From: Favolaschia claudopus
Lineage: Eukaryota; Basidiomycota; Agaricomycetes; Agaricales; Mycenaceae
Reading direction: 5' to 3'
DNA: 64,000 bases
Assembly: GCA_037176885.1 (NCBI GenBank)
Contig: JAWWNJ010000065.1
Coordinates: 434,001-498,000 of the forward strand
Part shown: one piece after another, positions 1 to 10,433 of the stretch
How positions within the stretch are numbered: position 1 is the stretch's first letter
Layout of the letters: every line of letters begins with the position of its first letter
Program-made: the position numbers and the translations under genes
The notes under the pieces: generated by a model
What the model saw: only the letters and a program-made list of their open reading frames with translations
Database searches by the model: none
Told to the model about the DNA's origin: nothing

Positions 1-498
1 AATGATTCTCAACTCGCCCACTCTGACGTCCTTGCATTTCTCCGATGGCAGCTGCCCATTCGAGTTCATGCGCCTGTGTGGAAACATTGCGCTCCCGCGA
101 TACGACATCTACGTGTAGACTGTGCGGAGGCATTGAAACAAAATCCGGTCACCGTTTCAACAATCCCACTCAAAAGTCTTCGTCTCCAGGCTTGTCAGAC
201 CGGACCGTATCGACATGCAAATGCGGGAAATATTTCCGCTGCAGGTCAGATGCATTCTTGGCTTTGCCGGAAGAGAGCGATTGGAGGGCTCCACGGATGT
301 TTCGCTCTCCCCTCATTGGCGTGGGAGACTCGGCCTAGGTGCTTTCTCATCGAAGCCGCGCGTTGGACCATAGCGGGCATTGATTTGGGAGACCGTAGAG
401 GGCGCAACATTCTCTTTTTCGGCTACATCTCTATTTGAGATGCCTGCCTTCTTAAGGGCGTCTATGGCGGCCTTGTTTGCGGCAGTGATGTTGAACAT
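1..498 (-). pseudogene. Tc1/mariner-type transposase remnant, N-terminal part
   Basis: Reading leftward from an ATG at 498, about 61 codons encode a helix-turn-helix of the kind found at the N-terminus of Tc1-family transposases. Visible pieces are AAIDALKKAGISNRDVAE, a second helix around APSTVSQINARYG, and a PRPSLPRQ tail resembling the GRPR linker. After the stop near 313 the likeness continues in another frame, with SSGKAKNASDLQRKYFPH followed by HVDTVR, so at least one frameshift separates the two helix-turn-helix halves. Frame changes continue toward the window edge, and no DDE catalytic core is seen. The rest of the element would lie left of base 1. I infer a dead copy; the family call rests on motif shape only. 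Confidence 0.6.
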
Positions 499-1436
499 GA
501 TGTGGAGAATGAGTCACAAGAGGTCTGGGGTGAATCGAGCGCGTCGTTGTGGTGGTTCAGAGTGAAAAGTCTTGGGCTGCCAAATGCGGAAAAAGTATTG
601 GATCACGTGTACGCGATAATCACGCTCTCTGACGACAACGCGCGCACATTGGACGTCGAGTTAATACATGTAGAAAGGGTAGTCTTAGAGGTATACGCAG
701 CACTATATATCACCCCCAAAATTTTCTCACTCGCGCCGCAGTTCAAGCCGAAAGTTTGAAAACCAGGTGATCCCATACTTTTTCCGAGTCAGTGTACCAT
801 CAAACTAGCTTTTCCGAGAGTCAGGTAACTTATGTCTGGCATCGTTTTTCTCCATCATTTTGGATCAAGTCGACGATTTGTCTAGTGCAGTTTTTCAACT
901 TCTGGATTTTCAAGGAGGCACTGGCGGGATTCCCAAGGGAAAGTCAAATTCAATAAACTGGGTCTGGACTCTGAATCAGTGGGTATTATCCGAGACTTCA
1001 TATCTAGGCTCATTGAGTTCGATTTTCGAATCTTGGCATCTGTTAGCTCCCGAATGTTGGCCTCGAAACAAAAGCATCCTTAGTGTGCTGAACCGTTTGT
1101 AGAATCCACGCGCATGGCCAACGCATGGCACAGACCGCTGGCATATATTACCAAACCACGGCTGTCGTGAAGGCACGCGATGATAAAAGGACTTGAATGT
1201 ATTCGTCAAGCTATTCCTTGTTCTAAGCTCGCAGGAGTAGAAGAAGTCTACAATCTGGGAGAAATCTTGAATTAACTTGGAAGTTGAACGTCGAACCGTG
1301 AGCAAATTCGGTTCAGCCCGATGATGGCATCCGTTGTGTACGGTTGGGGAATCCTTCATTGCTTAGCAAATGGCTCTCAATATTAAATATGCATGGGCCA
1401 TACTAAACAAGTGTTAGCGGTAATATTTACCGCTAT
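499..1436. other. No convincing gene
   Basis: Short open frames on both strands only. Two similar stretches, CTTTTTCCGAG near 778 and CTTTTCCGAGAGTC near 811, may be remains of the Tc1 element's end, but I cannot pair them with an opposite terminus inside the window. Confidence 0.3.
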
Positions 1437-1441
1437 TTAGT
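1409..1441. repeat. Fragment resembling the start of the LTR at 38962
   Basis: The stretch begins TGTTAGCGGTAATATTTACC. The LTRs at 38962 and 40648 begin TGTTAGCGGTAATTATT. The fragment contains a small palindrome, TAGCGGTAAATATTACCGCTA read on the minus strand with one base unpaired. It may be a truncated LTR of the same family. It is short, so chance or shared terminal motifs remain possible. Confidence 0.35.
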
Positions 1442-1600
1442 TTACAGTGTCGATGTGTCCCTGGTCCAGGTTTTGGGTCGCCGTTTCCCATGGCATGCCG
1501 AGGGTGGGGAGGTCGCCGGTATTTAGGGTGAAGGCGCCGATGACGACGTCGTCGGGTCCCTCTGGTTCGTATGCGGCGTGTTTTTTGGTGTGGCACTTCA
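1437..1600 (-). CDS. Unrecognised ORF tail
   Basis: One minus-strand frame reads as a plausible protein end: EPEGPDDVVIGAFTLNTG, then DLPTLGMPWETATQNLDQ, with a stop at 1437. The stop lies directly beside the LTR-like fragment at 1409-1441, so this could be the end of a retroelement reading frame. I do not recognise the product, and no start or upstream exon can be assigned. Confidence 0.22.
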
Positions 1601-1972
1601 CTCAAGCCCTCGTCCCCATTACTGGCAAGCGCGGGGCCCTAGTCAACCCTCCGAAGGCCGCAAAAGTGCTGAAAGGTTCTGGCAAGGATGCCATGTACCT
1701 CGTCGCTCTCCGCCCACATCTACCCTATAGGCAAAGGCTCACTATCATGGGTGCTGGGTCACTTCAAATGCCGTGCGGATGGGAGTGAATGCTGAGGCCT
1801 ATGTGCAACAGCTCCGGAGGCAGCAAAGGTAGAGGTATGAGACGCGGAACAAAGAAAACGGAGGCGCGAGATGGTGGTGGTCGGTGACGAACGCGTAAAA
1901 GTGACGTGTTACGCCGCGACGCGTCGTGTCACACTATCTCGCGCCTGATCTTAGCTTATTTTCTGACAAGCT
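1601..1972. other. No gene recognised
   Basis: Open plus-strand frame to 1786 without recognisable motifs, then GC-rich sequence containing ACGCCGCGACGCGTCGTG, up to the LINE 3' tail. Confidence 0.3.
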
Positions 1973-1999
1973 TGACTGACTGACTGACTGACTGACTGA
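1973..1999. repeat. (TGAC)n tandem repeat, about 6.75 units
   Basis: A perfect run of the TGAC tetranucleotide. It sits at the downstream end of the minus-strand LINE unit, where non-LTR elements often end in a short simple repeat, so I infer that it is the element's 3' tail. Confidence 0.85.
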
Positions 2000-2291
2000 A
2001 GTTCTATTATATGCTGTACCTGGCCATGATGAGGCTATGCAGAAGTACGGTAGGGGTAGATAAGGTTACGTAGACTAGGTATGTGGTGCGGGACGTGTTA
2101 AGTATCAAATAGAGAGAATAATAAGAATTATTATCATATGGGGAAAGTGTATGGAGGAGCGAGACGTTTGAAAGAGATTGGGTGGGGACGGAGGGGTGCA
2201 GAGAGGGTACCATTGGGGTGTATATGGATCATAGGGAACGGGCAAGAAGTGGTAAAAAATGATGAGGAGAGAAAGTGGAAGAGAAAGGCAA

Positions 2292-3850
2292 TCAACGATC
2301 AGACTGCATGTAGGGGAGGGGGTAAACGGAAGACTTATCCAAAGACTCGTGGAGCTCCTTCATCCGCGTCGCAAGCTTGGTCATCAGCTCTTTGCGTTTA
2401 GGACAAGAATACGAATCGGCGCGGTGTTTCCCGCCGCAATTGAGGCAAGACACGGGCCCGGAGCATTGCGCGGGATTGTCATGCTCGGGAACAGGCTTTG
2501 CACAAACGGCGCATGACGGCACCTTGATATTGCATCGGGCGCGCGTGTGTCCGTATTTGTGGCAGCCCCAACACTGAGAGATGCGGAGGTGGGGGAATCC
2601 ACGCTCAACTGTCGGACTGGTGGAGCACGGCACGACACGGCCGCGGGAGAGGGCGAGGTCGACTTTATCGCGAGATTGCAGAAGGAAGTAAACAGATCCG
2701 GCAACTTTGGGCTTGCGACCGCTTGCCGAGATAGCGGCGGATTGCGCCTCCGACGGCGGACGATTGACCCATGTAGGCAGACCAGTGACGGGGCCCAGAT
2801 CGGGATTGCGTACCTCGAACTCGCGTTTGAGCTGATTCATGTCCGTGACGTCCCGAAACAGGATACCATTGACCTGTATATGGGAGTGGAGCGCAACAGG
2901 CGCTATACGAGCGCCAGGAAAGATGCTAGGACCCCAGCGAGTCCACGCCTTGCTAAGGAGCTGAGTGTCTGCAGCCGACTCAGGAACGAGGAAGATGCTG
3001 CTAGCGTTCTGCTTCTGGGCATAGAGGAGAGTGGGCAGGGACAGAGCGACGAGGTGCTTGTTGACGGTGGAGACAATCTCTGGGTACGAGGCATCGAAGA
3101 GAGGTGGTACATCGCCGTCAAAGCGAACCAGGATACGTTCGTCACTCGGGGAGGGAAGAGGAGGCGGTTTGGGTTTGGGGGTAGACGGAGCAGGCGGCTT
3201 TGCGGCAGCAGCGGCGACAGCGGCGTACGAAAGACACTTCTCAGCTTTGACAGACGCAACTTCTTTAGAGAGCGACGCAATGGCCTTATGTTGAGCCTCA
3301 GTCTTCTCGGAGAGCTGCTTGAGTGCGGGAGTCACAGTCTGGAGGAGAAGAGCGCTGAACGAGGATGTCGTCTCGGACTCGCGAACGATGGTGACGTGGT
3401 TGGCGAGGCGTTCCTGTATAGCGCTGAGTACTCCTGTGTGATAGCGCTGTTCGACTGCAGCCACTTCAGGACGTCACCAAGCACCCCAGCCAACGCATCA
3501 AAGGAGTCTGCAGTCTCGACGCGCTCTCGGGAGTTCGAGAGGAATTCCTTCTTGAATCCAAGAGCTTCGGCTTGCTGCAGCTTCGCTTCAGTGGTCTTCT
3601 CGGCGCGCTTAGGAGCAGGCTTGGGGGCGGGTGCGGATGGCGATGTCGTGGTTGGCGTAGAAGGGGCGAGCAACGAAGCGAGCGACTCGGAGACGGTGGC
3701 CGCTGGTGATGACGTGGCGTCAGATCTGTGGCTTCCTTCTACGACGTTGTCCGAGGCCTTCGAGGAATTTGCCTGAAGGCGGGCGGCACGACGAGGAGGG
3801 TCTGAGGATATAGCAGCGAGGAACTTGTTCTTTTTGTTTTTGCCGGACAT
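2292..3850 (-). pseudogene. LINE ORF1 (gag-like, zinc knuckle) with one frameshift
   Basis: Starts at an ATG at 3850 (MSGKNKKNKF) and would be about 520 residues if read through. The N-terminal third is basic, then rich in Ser/Pro/Ala. A middle section with heptad-like spacing (LKQLSEKTEAQHKAIASL) suggests a coiled coil. The C-terminal part has three Cys/His clusters: CWGCHKYGHTRARC is a canonical CCHC knuckle, then CAVCAKPVPEHDNPAQC and CLNCGGKHRADSYSC, the pattern of gag-like ORF1 proteins of I/Jockey/Tad-type LINEs. Family members bind element RNA. The first frame stops at 3332 while the second is open from about 3464, so a +1 or -1 shift lies in the overlap near KWLQSN. Codons on either side remain protein-like, which suggests the lesion is recent. 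Confidence 0.8.
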
Positions 3851-3900
3851 GATGGTGGGAGGTGAACAAGCTTAAGCCATTCGTGCCTCACGTCAAGCTT

Positions 3901-4533
3901 GTCTCGGAGGTGTTTCCACTACCTATGCCCCAGCCTTGTCAAGAATCCTCACAAAGCACCACCTAGGGTAGTTTGAAAAGAATTTGGCCTCCGGCCGATT
4001 GGGCAGTAGTGCAAATGAGGCGGTGACTAGGTGACGCGCACCATAGACAAGATAATTTTTCTCTGACCGTGTCCCGGTGTTCGATTGGACTGGTGCAGAG
4101 GGATTCAACGTTTAGGCTGGCACATTAACGCAAGGTATTAAACTGCCGCCAGCTCCACAAGCAAGTACATGCTGCAGAAGCTGACAAGGCACAGACATTT
4201 CGTCTATTGCCCGGCGCACCCGACTAAAAGACAGTGTCCTAAGCTGTTTTCCGTCATCTGGATTGCCAACAAAGATTTCCCCAATTGTCTGTACATAGCA
4301 CATACATGCGCAAGATCTAGAATAACCAACCAACTCGAATTTTTACCGAACCGTACACTGCGCACCATCAGGAAATGGCAGCCCGTACGTCGTAGATGGC
4401 AGTGAGATCACATGAGTTTGTTTTAGTATAATGGTCGCGCGTCCAAAATTTGATCTTTTTGTTCGTTTCTCGAGAATCTTGGTTTGACAAAGTAAAAAGA
4501 GCGGGAGAGAGGATGGAGGAGCCGTCCGAAGTA
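3901..4533. other. No gene recognised
   Basis: Mixed short frames on both strands with no recognisable motif. It ends at the TA target site of the MITE at 4534. Confidence 0.3.
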
Positions 4534-4748
4534 CTGTAGTATTTCGACCAAATGTTCACCGGACAAGGTGTTCACAGCACAGCAAATTACCTTATATGGC
4601 AGGCCGGCGAATGCCGGCCGAGAAATTTTTGACGTTTTCTGTCCATTTTGGGCCGAAAAACTTCGATGTCACGGTCACCGGTACTAAAAGTGTTCAGTTC
4701 ACAGGTGCCTGTCACCCGTCACCTGAACATTTGGTCGAAATACTACAG
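4534..4748. mobile_element. MITE, TA target duplication, CTGTAGTATTTCGA ends
   Basis: 215 bp. The left end CTGTAGTATTTCGACCAA and the right end are inverted copies of about 24 bp. They are flanked by TA on both sides (4532-4533 and 4749-4750), as for Tc1/mariner-type elements. The interior has no coding capacity and holds a GGCCGGCGAATGCCGGCC palindrome. The same ends occur on the 1.1-kb element at 19130. Confidence 0.85.
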
Positions 4749-4840
4749 TATCAGAGAAAGCGGGAACATGGATCTGATTAGGGTTTGGGATATAACGGTA
4801 TACTTGCGGTACAGTCTTTGCTAGAAGTGCATAGGCTTGC

Positions 4841-5142
4841 CTACAATCGCAACGTCAATTGAGCTGCAGTGATTAGAACGTACTCGAGGGCCTTGTATCG
4901 TCCTCGTAATTCCGAAAAAGCTGTGCAGAACTGGGAGTAAGCCTTGTTTTCGGAACCTAGTAGAGTAGAGTGGTCGGCCTCTGCGACATCGTTCGAAGGT
5001 AGAAAAGATGTCTGACAACAAATTACAATGAGATGAAACTGGAGAAACACCTCAACTCACAGGATTGAATTGAAACTGCTGCTCTGAGCTGTACAGATTG
5101 GAATTGCTGAAATGCTGCGAGCCGTGCGTTGAGACTACAGGG
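4841..5142 (-). CDS. Hypothetical protein, two exons visible
   Basis: On the minus strand an exon at 5142-5061 reads THGSQHFSNSNLYSSEQQ and ends at a GTGAGT donor. A second exon at 5011-4841 after a TTGTCAG acceptor reads LPSNDVAEADHSTLLGSE, then AYSQFCTAFSELRGRYKALE, and stops at 4841. The 49-nt intron has good ends and the phase is kept, so this looks like real spliced coding sequence. A start codon is not clear, and upstream exons may exist towards 5391. The product is not recognised; the last helix could be a short coiled coil. It may be a fragment of a transposon gene. Confidence 0.35.
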
Positions 5143-5859
5143 CTGGAAATTGTAGAATGAAACAGAACAGAGTCGCTGGGAAGATCCGGAGAGCCAAAAG
5201 TGGTGGACTATGGTGAAGTAAACTGCTACAGTTCGCGTCATCACTTCCTTGCAACTGCTGCCGGGAGTGATCCGAGAAGAATTAGACCTTGCGACCGGGA
5301 TTTTAGCCACGAAACCCTTGAAAAGAATGCGAATGGCACTATAACCTGTTTTTCTTACGTAATCGGTCACTTTTTCCGCCTGCCGCTTCACTTTTACCTG
5401 AATTTATTCACCTTTTCCGCGGTTCCGGGCCTTCGAATACCCTCCAAATATGCATTGTGCGGAAAAATATCACTGACTTTACCCTAGCCGAGGCTCTAGA
5501 GGCCGGCTATCGCTGTGTTGCTGTGCAATCGGTCACTTTTCTTGGGTCGGAAAAGTGAAAATTGATCCTAGGCTTTAACCGTTTATAACCCAGATAACTA
5601 CAATCAATACAAGTCGTATGGCACACTTTCCGAGAAAATCAGGGTATTTCCTCGGCCCGAGAAAGGTTTTCAATGTTGCCATCAATCACCACCAAAAGCG
5701 GTAAGTAGTTGGGAAGTGGTGACGCGAACTGTAGATATGGTGGATGGTGCTGGTGTGTTCATCGAGGACAGAGGGAGAGTAAGAGATGGTCACGACACGT
5801 GTTGTGACCAACGCGTGAAATTCTACCAACTCGAACTTGCACACCAGAGAACATAAAAA
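5143..5859. other. Noncoding, scattered repeats
   Basis: Contains the recurring phrase AATCGGTCACTTTT (near 5359 and 5528) and, at 5788-5809, GGTCACGACACGTGTTGTGACC, an almost perfect 22-bp palindrome centred on CACGTG. CACGTG is the core bound by bHLH factors of the type encoded at 27200, but function here is speculation. Confidence 0.35.
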
Positions 5860-6822
5860 TCAATTAGATTCTTCATCTTCCTCCTGGTACTCCCCCATCT
5901 GAATTACATCCTGGCCGGGCTGCTCTAGTGGAAAATATTTACCAGGGTGAGAACGAAGTAAAGCTCCTGGTGCTAGATCATGTGGAACAAGCGCGACAAC
6001 AGCGCGAATGGATTTTGCGGGACTTACTGACAGATACTCACCGCCGCCCTGCGAACAAGACCACACCGTTCCATAGGAATCTTCCAAGAACTTCGCATCA
6101 GGGCTGGAATAGCAATCAACGAGGGCAAAAGCCTGAGCCTACAGTATGGTGCGCTCGGCCTAAACACCACCAAACAGGAACGAAATTTATTACGAGTGCC
6201 CAAAAACCTTATACCTTTGATCCTCTTGCCAAAACACTCCGATTAGATAGTACTTCAATCCCTCAAGACCATTTGTCCACCGGATAAAAACTCATAATAA
6301 ATTGTTTTTTCTCACAGTCAAGGGCAAATTGAGACATCAGTGATGCAATCAATCAATCAGGCACCTGTGATTACATAACTTTCCTATTTGGGTGACCAGC
6401 TATAGGTCTATGTTCCTAAGACGGCCACCCAGAGCTATAACTAAGTTGTTTTTAGTGCTCTGAGGGCTGCAGTGAGTATTCCTATCCCCCAGAAGCCTCA
6501 GAAACGGAAGAAAAAGTTTTGGATTTTTCGTTCAGTCGATTTGAGACATCAGTGATGGCATCATTGATGGGACCTGCTTGGTGGTGTCTAGGCCGAGCGC
6601 ACCATAGTCATCAACCAAAGCACGGAAAAAGAACTGAACTTCCCCCAGACGTGGGTGTGGAAAATCCTCATCCTCGTACTGCGGCAGCTCAGTGAACGTT
6701 GCTCGCAGGGTGAAATAAAACTTATCTTCACGTTGCGAGACATTCTCAGCTTGTTGAGGGGACGCCGTTTCTCCTTCCATGCAGAGCGAGCTATCTGGCC
6801 ATTTGGTAAAATTGGTCATCAT
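5860..6822 (-). pseudogene. Plavaka-like transposase, C-terminal part, split by a MITE
   Basis: Two minus-strand pieces fit one protein end. The piece at 6822-6605 has REDKFYFTLRATFTEL and then LGEVQFFFRALVDDY. The piece at 6130-5860 has ALVDCYSSPDAKFLEDSY, GTVWSCSQGG, KSIRAVVALVPHDL, and an acidic end at the stop at 5860. The series 'FFF .. LVDxYSxPD .. S.GTxWSC .. SIxxVVAxVPH .. PG.D' is, as I recall it, the C-terminal signature of Plavaka (CACTA-related) transposases of agaricomycetes; a search is needed to confirm. The MITE at 6147-6604 lies between the pieces, flanked by TA. No upstream catalytic part is seen in the window. Confidence 0.5.
6147..6604. mobile_element. MITE with TGGTGCGCTCGG ends, TA target duplication
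   Basis: 458 bp. The left end TGGTGCGCTCGGCCTAAACA is inverted at the right end with two mismatches over about 32 bp, and TA flanks both sides. A solo end of the same family lies at 36474. Inside, TTGAGACATCAGTGATG occurs twice in direct orientation (about 6330 and 6541). It interrupts the Plavaka-like sequence. Confidence 0.8.
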
Positions 6823-7136
6823 GTAATCATAACTGGGAGAACGGACGAGATTTCTCTACACGGGGCGGCGACACTATTAAGTGTGAGTGAAGTGGAGCGT
6901 CGTGGGTGAATGAAATTCGAGGGGAATGTAAAAACGGCAAATGTAACCTTGACCTGAATCGGAGTGAGTTTGACCTCAGGCCCAACCCGTTTGCATCGGA
7001 CCTAAACTACCGAATATAAACTGAGGGCATTTATGTTTGGGTTCCGTTTAACCCCAATGCTCCTGACCCAGTTTCAAGCCACAAAAATATTCATTTTACA
7101 GTCAATAAATAATATACTCTAATTCAATTATATTTA
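6823..7136. other. Noncoding
   Basis: AT-rich, without an ORF of note. A segment near 6818-6860, with CATGTAATCATAACTGG, recurs inside the MITE at 52043 (near 52181), pointing to a shared older repeat. Confidence 0.35.
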
Positions 7137-7320
7137 TAGTCACTGTCATAACCCATACCTGTAATACCCCATAACCCATAATTGGGGGGTCAAATCTCTT
7201 CAGTTTACAGTGTAAAAGTACCCAGATTACGTGATATTTACCTGCCATAACCCATAAAAACCCCATAACCCATACCTTTTTGTCCCCACCGAGGGGTATG
7301 GGTTAAGGCAGTGACGACTG
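7137..7320. mobile_element. MITE of the ATAACCCATA family
   Basis: The left end GTCACTGTCATAACCCATAC is inverted at the right as GTATGGGTTAAGGCAGTGAC, followed by GACTG and TA. The interior repeats CCCATAACCCATA. It belongs with the copies at 26450, 53926 and 58337. The left tip appears to have lost a few bases compared with the CAGTCG start of the other copies. Confidence 0.65.
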
Positions 7321-7408
7321 TAGTAACTAAACCACAGGCACCGAGCCTTCGCTGGCCTCCGCACCAGTTGCAACGGGAACGCGCAGAGCCACTATTGGGT
7401 GGCTTATC

Positions 7409-7605
7409 AGAGACTTTGCGGTAGCCACCGGTGGCTATCCGAGGCAATTTTTTCTCGAGACCGGATGACAGCCTCTGGATAGATTAGCCACTATTTGTAC
7501 TACCCATTCACGGGATGCCAGGGTGGCTAACTTGAGCGGGAGGCTCAAGACAGTATTGCACACAAAGAGCCACAAATAGCCACCGGTGGCTTCCGCAAAG
7601 TCTCT
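7409..7605. mobile_element. MITE with AGAGACTTTGCGG ends
   Basis: 197 bp with inverted ends of about 30 bp. Each end includes the palindrome AGCCACCGGTGGCT, so either end could fold on its own. The trinucleotide ATC flanks both sides, a possible 3-bp target duplication. Noncoding. Confidence 0.7.
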
Positions 7606-8378
7606 ATCATCGACGCGTGTAATCGGTCGCAATGTGAACGTGCGACAAGCGAGGAGGGGTCGGAGGGTAGTCTGTTGTTTACCGCGCCCCCTCTGTCAAG
7701 AGGGTCCGGTTATTACGTAAAGTTGTGGAAACGGAAGGAGTTTCCCACACGCTTTGGGGCTCATACCACAGCAACACAAGACAGTATCGCGGACTTCTGT
7801 AGCCCAAATACGTTAAAGAGCATATATAGACTCATCTAAGATGTAAGATCATTTAATTTCATCTTCAGTATCGAGAAATAGTAATTGTTTCTTTGGCCCG
7901 CAGCAAATCCATCGGCTTTCGAATTCGCTCATTTCTGAATCGTTTGATTTGATTCAACCGTGCAAATTTGTCATTTACAATTAGGAGTAAGATTGTGAGC
8001 TCAAAAGTATGAGAAACGCGTGCTGAGAACTTCGCAGACGCGTCGTGTTTTCAAGTTTTGTTGTTTCGTCTGTTTACAAGAGACTAGTCGGAGGGAGATG
8101 CTGAGTGGTGCTGTTGATGAGCAGAGGAGGTTAGCGCCGGCATTTGTTGACACGAACCGCAACAACACACTTATAGCTAGTAGACAGACGTTCGCGACGG
8201 CCTTCCGATGGACGTGCCACGGTGCAGAGCTCTGCAGCTCTTCGTTAGCAGGCAGGTGGCAGAGACAAGGAAGAGGGACGTACGCTGCAGGATAGTCAAC
8301 AAGGAGGATACTGCGTGAGTGTTGGCATGCAGACGGTTCGGAGCCTTAGTTCATTAACGACTCGAAGTGGAGCAACTG
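7606..8378. other. No gene recognised
   Basis: AT-rich to 7990, then an open plus-strand frame to 8295 without recognisable motifs. No splice-consistent gene could be built. Confidence 0.3.
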
Positions 8379-9067
8379 TCATGGGTTTTCCAACTTGTAG
8401 TGCCTTGAAAACAGTTCGATGATCTTGACAACTTGTATTGGAATGTTGCTCAATAAAGACTTGCGCGCAACTTGCGCGAAAGACTCGACAGGAGAATGTT
8501 TGCGCAGCATAGACGTCGCGGCTTCAGAGAGAATGGTAGCCCGTTTGCGATGATGAACATGTAGCTTTTGAGACTTGATAAACAAAATCTTGCGGACAGA
8601 AAAGCACTAGGAGACTTTTTGTCGGTCTTGAAGAGCCGCTTGACCCGTTGACGAGCATGTGTTGCGCATGGCTTGAGATGTCGACTTCTGGAGTCTTCGC
8701 ATCTTGATTCGTCGAGTCTTCAGCTTGCGATGTTAACGATGAGACGTTTGACATGCGTAGATATACGAGTATTTGAGGGTAGGTGTGTTAGCTGAGATTC
8801 TAGACTTTGAGAACATATAGAAGAAAAGTCCCCAAAGCGGGCTAAGTACGAGTAAAGTCGACACGATACCAGACACTGCGTCTTTGGAGCTAGGGAACGA
8901 GCCGTAGAAACTCTCAGCAATAAAGAGAGCCCGACAGACGCGGCACTGGGAGCGCATCGACATGTCCCAGATCCAGGTACTGAACCTTGGGACCGAGAAG
9001 AGGAATCCCAAGTCGAAGAAGAGAGAGATAAAGTAGAACAAGAACGGCTCACATTGTTAAGGATCAC
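8379..9067 (-). CDS. Uncertain coding region, two possible membrane segments
   Basis: A minus-strand frame at 9041-8733 encodes FYFISLFFDLGFLFSVP and, further on, AVSGIVSTLLVLSPLWGLFF. Both stretches are long and hydrophobic enough for membrane helices, with a CRVCRALF motif between. Other frames are also open over parts of the region, so the coding frame is not certain. I do not recognise a family. A degraded membrane-protein gene or chance hydrophobic ORF are both possible. Confidence 0.25.
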
Positions 9068-9177
9068 TAGCCAAACTGCAGGTTCACGTCTTACGGGAGT
9101 CTTTTCCGGCGATTCCCGTATAGGTTTGGTTCAAGGAATTTACCCAGGGTGGCTACTGGCAACCTTTCATGTGATTC

Positions 9178-9540
9178 TCAATAAAGATGGACAAAGCGTA
9201 AAAGATGTGCGCAAAGGCAGGGTTGAACCATAAACCTTTGGATCAGGCTGGATTGATCCGCGTCGTTCCAACACTTCGAGACTGGGGGGGGGGCTATGTG
9301 ATGGATATCACGTAATCTTCTCATAATCTCGAAATGCTGTAACGGGTCATTAGTGTATGGTAACACGCCGGTGAGTTCATCTAGACTCCCGTAAGACTTG
9401 AACCTGCTGTCAAAGATAATATTGTACTTAGCAATGCAACGTTCTTGAGGCAATGCATTGTCTACAGCATGGAGTGCACACCTATGAAAGTCTTTCGACA
9501 TGGCACTCAACCAGTATCCTTCCTTTCTATCATGACACAA
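9178..9540 (-). CDS. Hypothetical ORF
   Basis: The minus strand carries 120 codons in which FHRCALHAVDNALPQERC, AKYNIIFDSRFKSYGS and PLQHFEIMRRLRDIHH read like folded-protein sequence. The frame holds a run of Pro codons at the G homopolymer near 9290, a likely slippage site. No family is recognised, and no partner exon is clear. Confidence 0.28.
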   Translation of the reverse strand: MCHDRKEGYWLSAMSKDFHRCALHAVDNALPQERCIAKYNIIFDSRFKSYGSLDELTGVLPYTNDPLQHFEIMRRLRDIHHIAPPPVSKCWNDADQSSLIQRFMVQPCLCAHLLRFVHLY

Positions 9541-10433
9541 GATACTTTTCTTCAGCTCAGAGCTGCCTTACACAAATTTGAAATGGCCCACTTGGGCTGC
9601 CAAATTCTGCTTCAAGTTGTGTTCAACAATTATTCTGCACATTGTATACCGTCACTTGGGTATAAATTTGTTAGACAAAGTTGATCCATGGCTGACTTGA
9701 TTATGAGACATGGTGTAAATACGCCTCCCGAGAGGTTCAGAAGGAGTCGGAGATGTTTCAATCAAGCACCAGAAGCGACAGTTGGGCATCCGCATCAAAA
9801 GTTGTTGGCCCATATTCTTGAGCGGCGAAGGCCAGGACGGCGGCATAGTCGGTTAGAGCACGAATGGGGCTTCAGAAGACATACTATTTAGCTAATTTTT
9901 GTTCCCCGAGGCTCAGAAAGGTACACACAATTTTGATTTTTTTGGCTCAAAAATTTGGCCGTAGCTAAAATGTCGTGGGAAACACTTGGGAGGTGGTTTT
10001 TTGGACGTTTTCGAGGGTGCCGAGTCTGAGTCTGAAGTCAGATTTATGCCAAAATTTCGGGCTCTTCGGCAATCGTCATTGTCGACTTTGGTTGTCCGGC
10101 ACTGTACGATCAATAATGATGGTAGTTCTGATGGGGTCAAACCACGTCGTAAACCATTATACAGTGCCCACCATCACTTCTCCAACACCACCATTTCATA
10201 GTCAAATAATTTTCTGTAATTTATTTCCTTTTTTCTGGGCCAGGAAACCGGTCAAAAGAATGCGATTGGCGTCGAGAACCCATTTTTCCCACGGTGTTTC
10301 ACTTTTTTTGGGTCTGACAAAAATAAAACAGTGTTTTGGACAGGAATTTCGCATGGATTCAACCCAATTCGAGTCCGCGGCACTTCAGAAATGAGTGAAG
10401 GCTTCGTAGCCGAGGCTGCAATGCCCCAAATAG
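9541..10433. other. No gene recognised
   Basis: Short frames on both strands only; AT-rich tracts near 9895-9960 and 10200-10330. It leads into the large inverted repeat. Confidence 0.3.

Larger units (their letters stand above)
1973..3900 (-). mobile_element. LINE-type element with ORF1 but no ORF2
   Basis: The unit holds a 5' leader (about 3851-3900), a gag-like ORF1 (3850-2292), about 290 bp of noncoding, pyrimidine-rich sequence on the element strand, and a short tandem repeat tail at 1973-1999. Autonomous non-LTR elements of the Tad/I type carry a long ORF2 with endonuclease, reverse transcriptase and often RNase H after ORF1. Here none of that is present between ORF1 and the tail. Either ORF2 was deleted, or this is a half-LINE family moved in trans. 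Boundaries are approximate because no target duplication was identified. Confidence 0.6.

Noticed and set aside
2547..3776. 409-codon plus-strand frame
   Set aside because: It is the antisense shadow of LINE ORF1, which has zinc knuckles on the minus strand.
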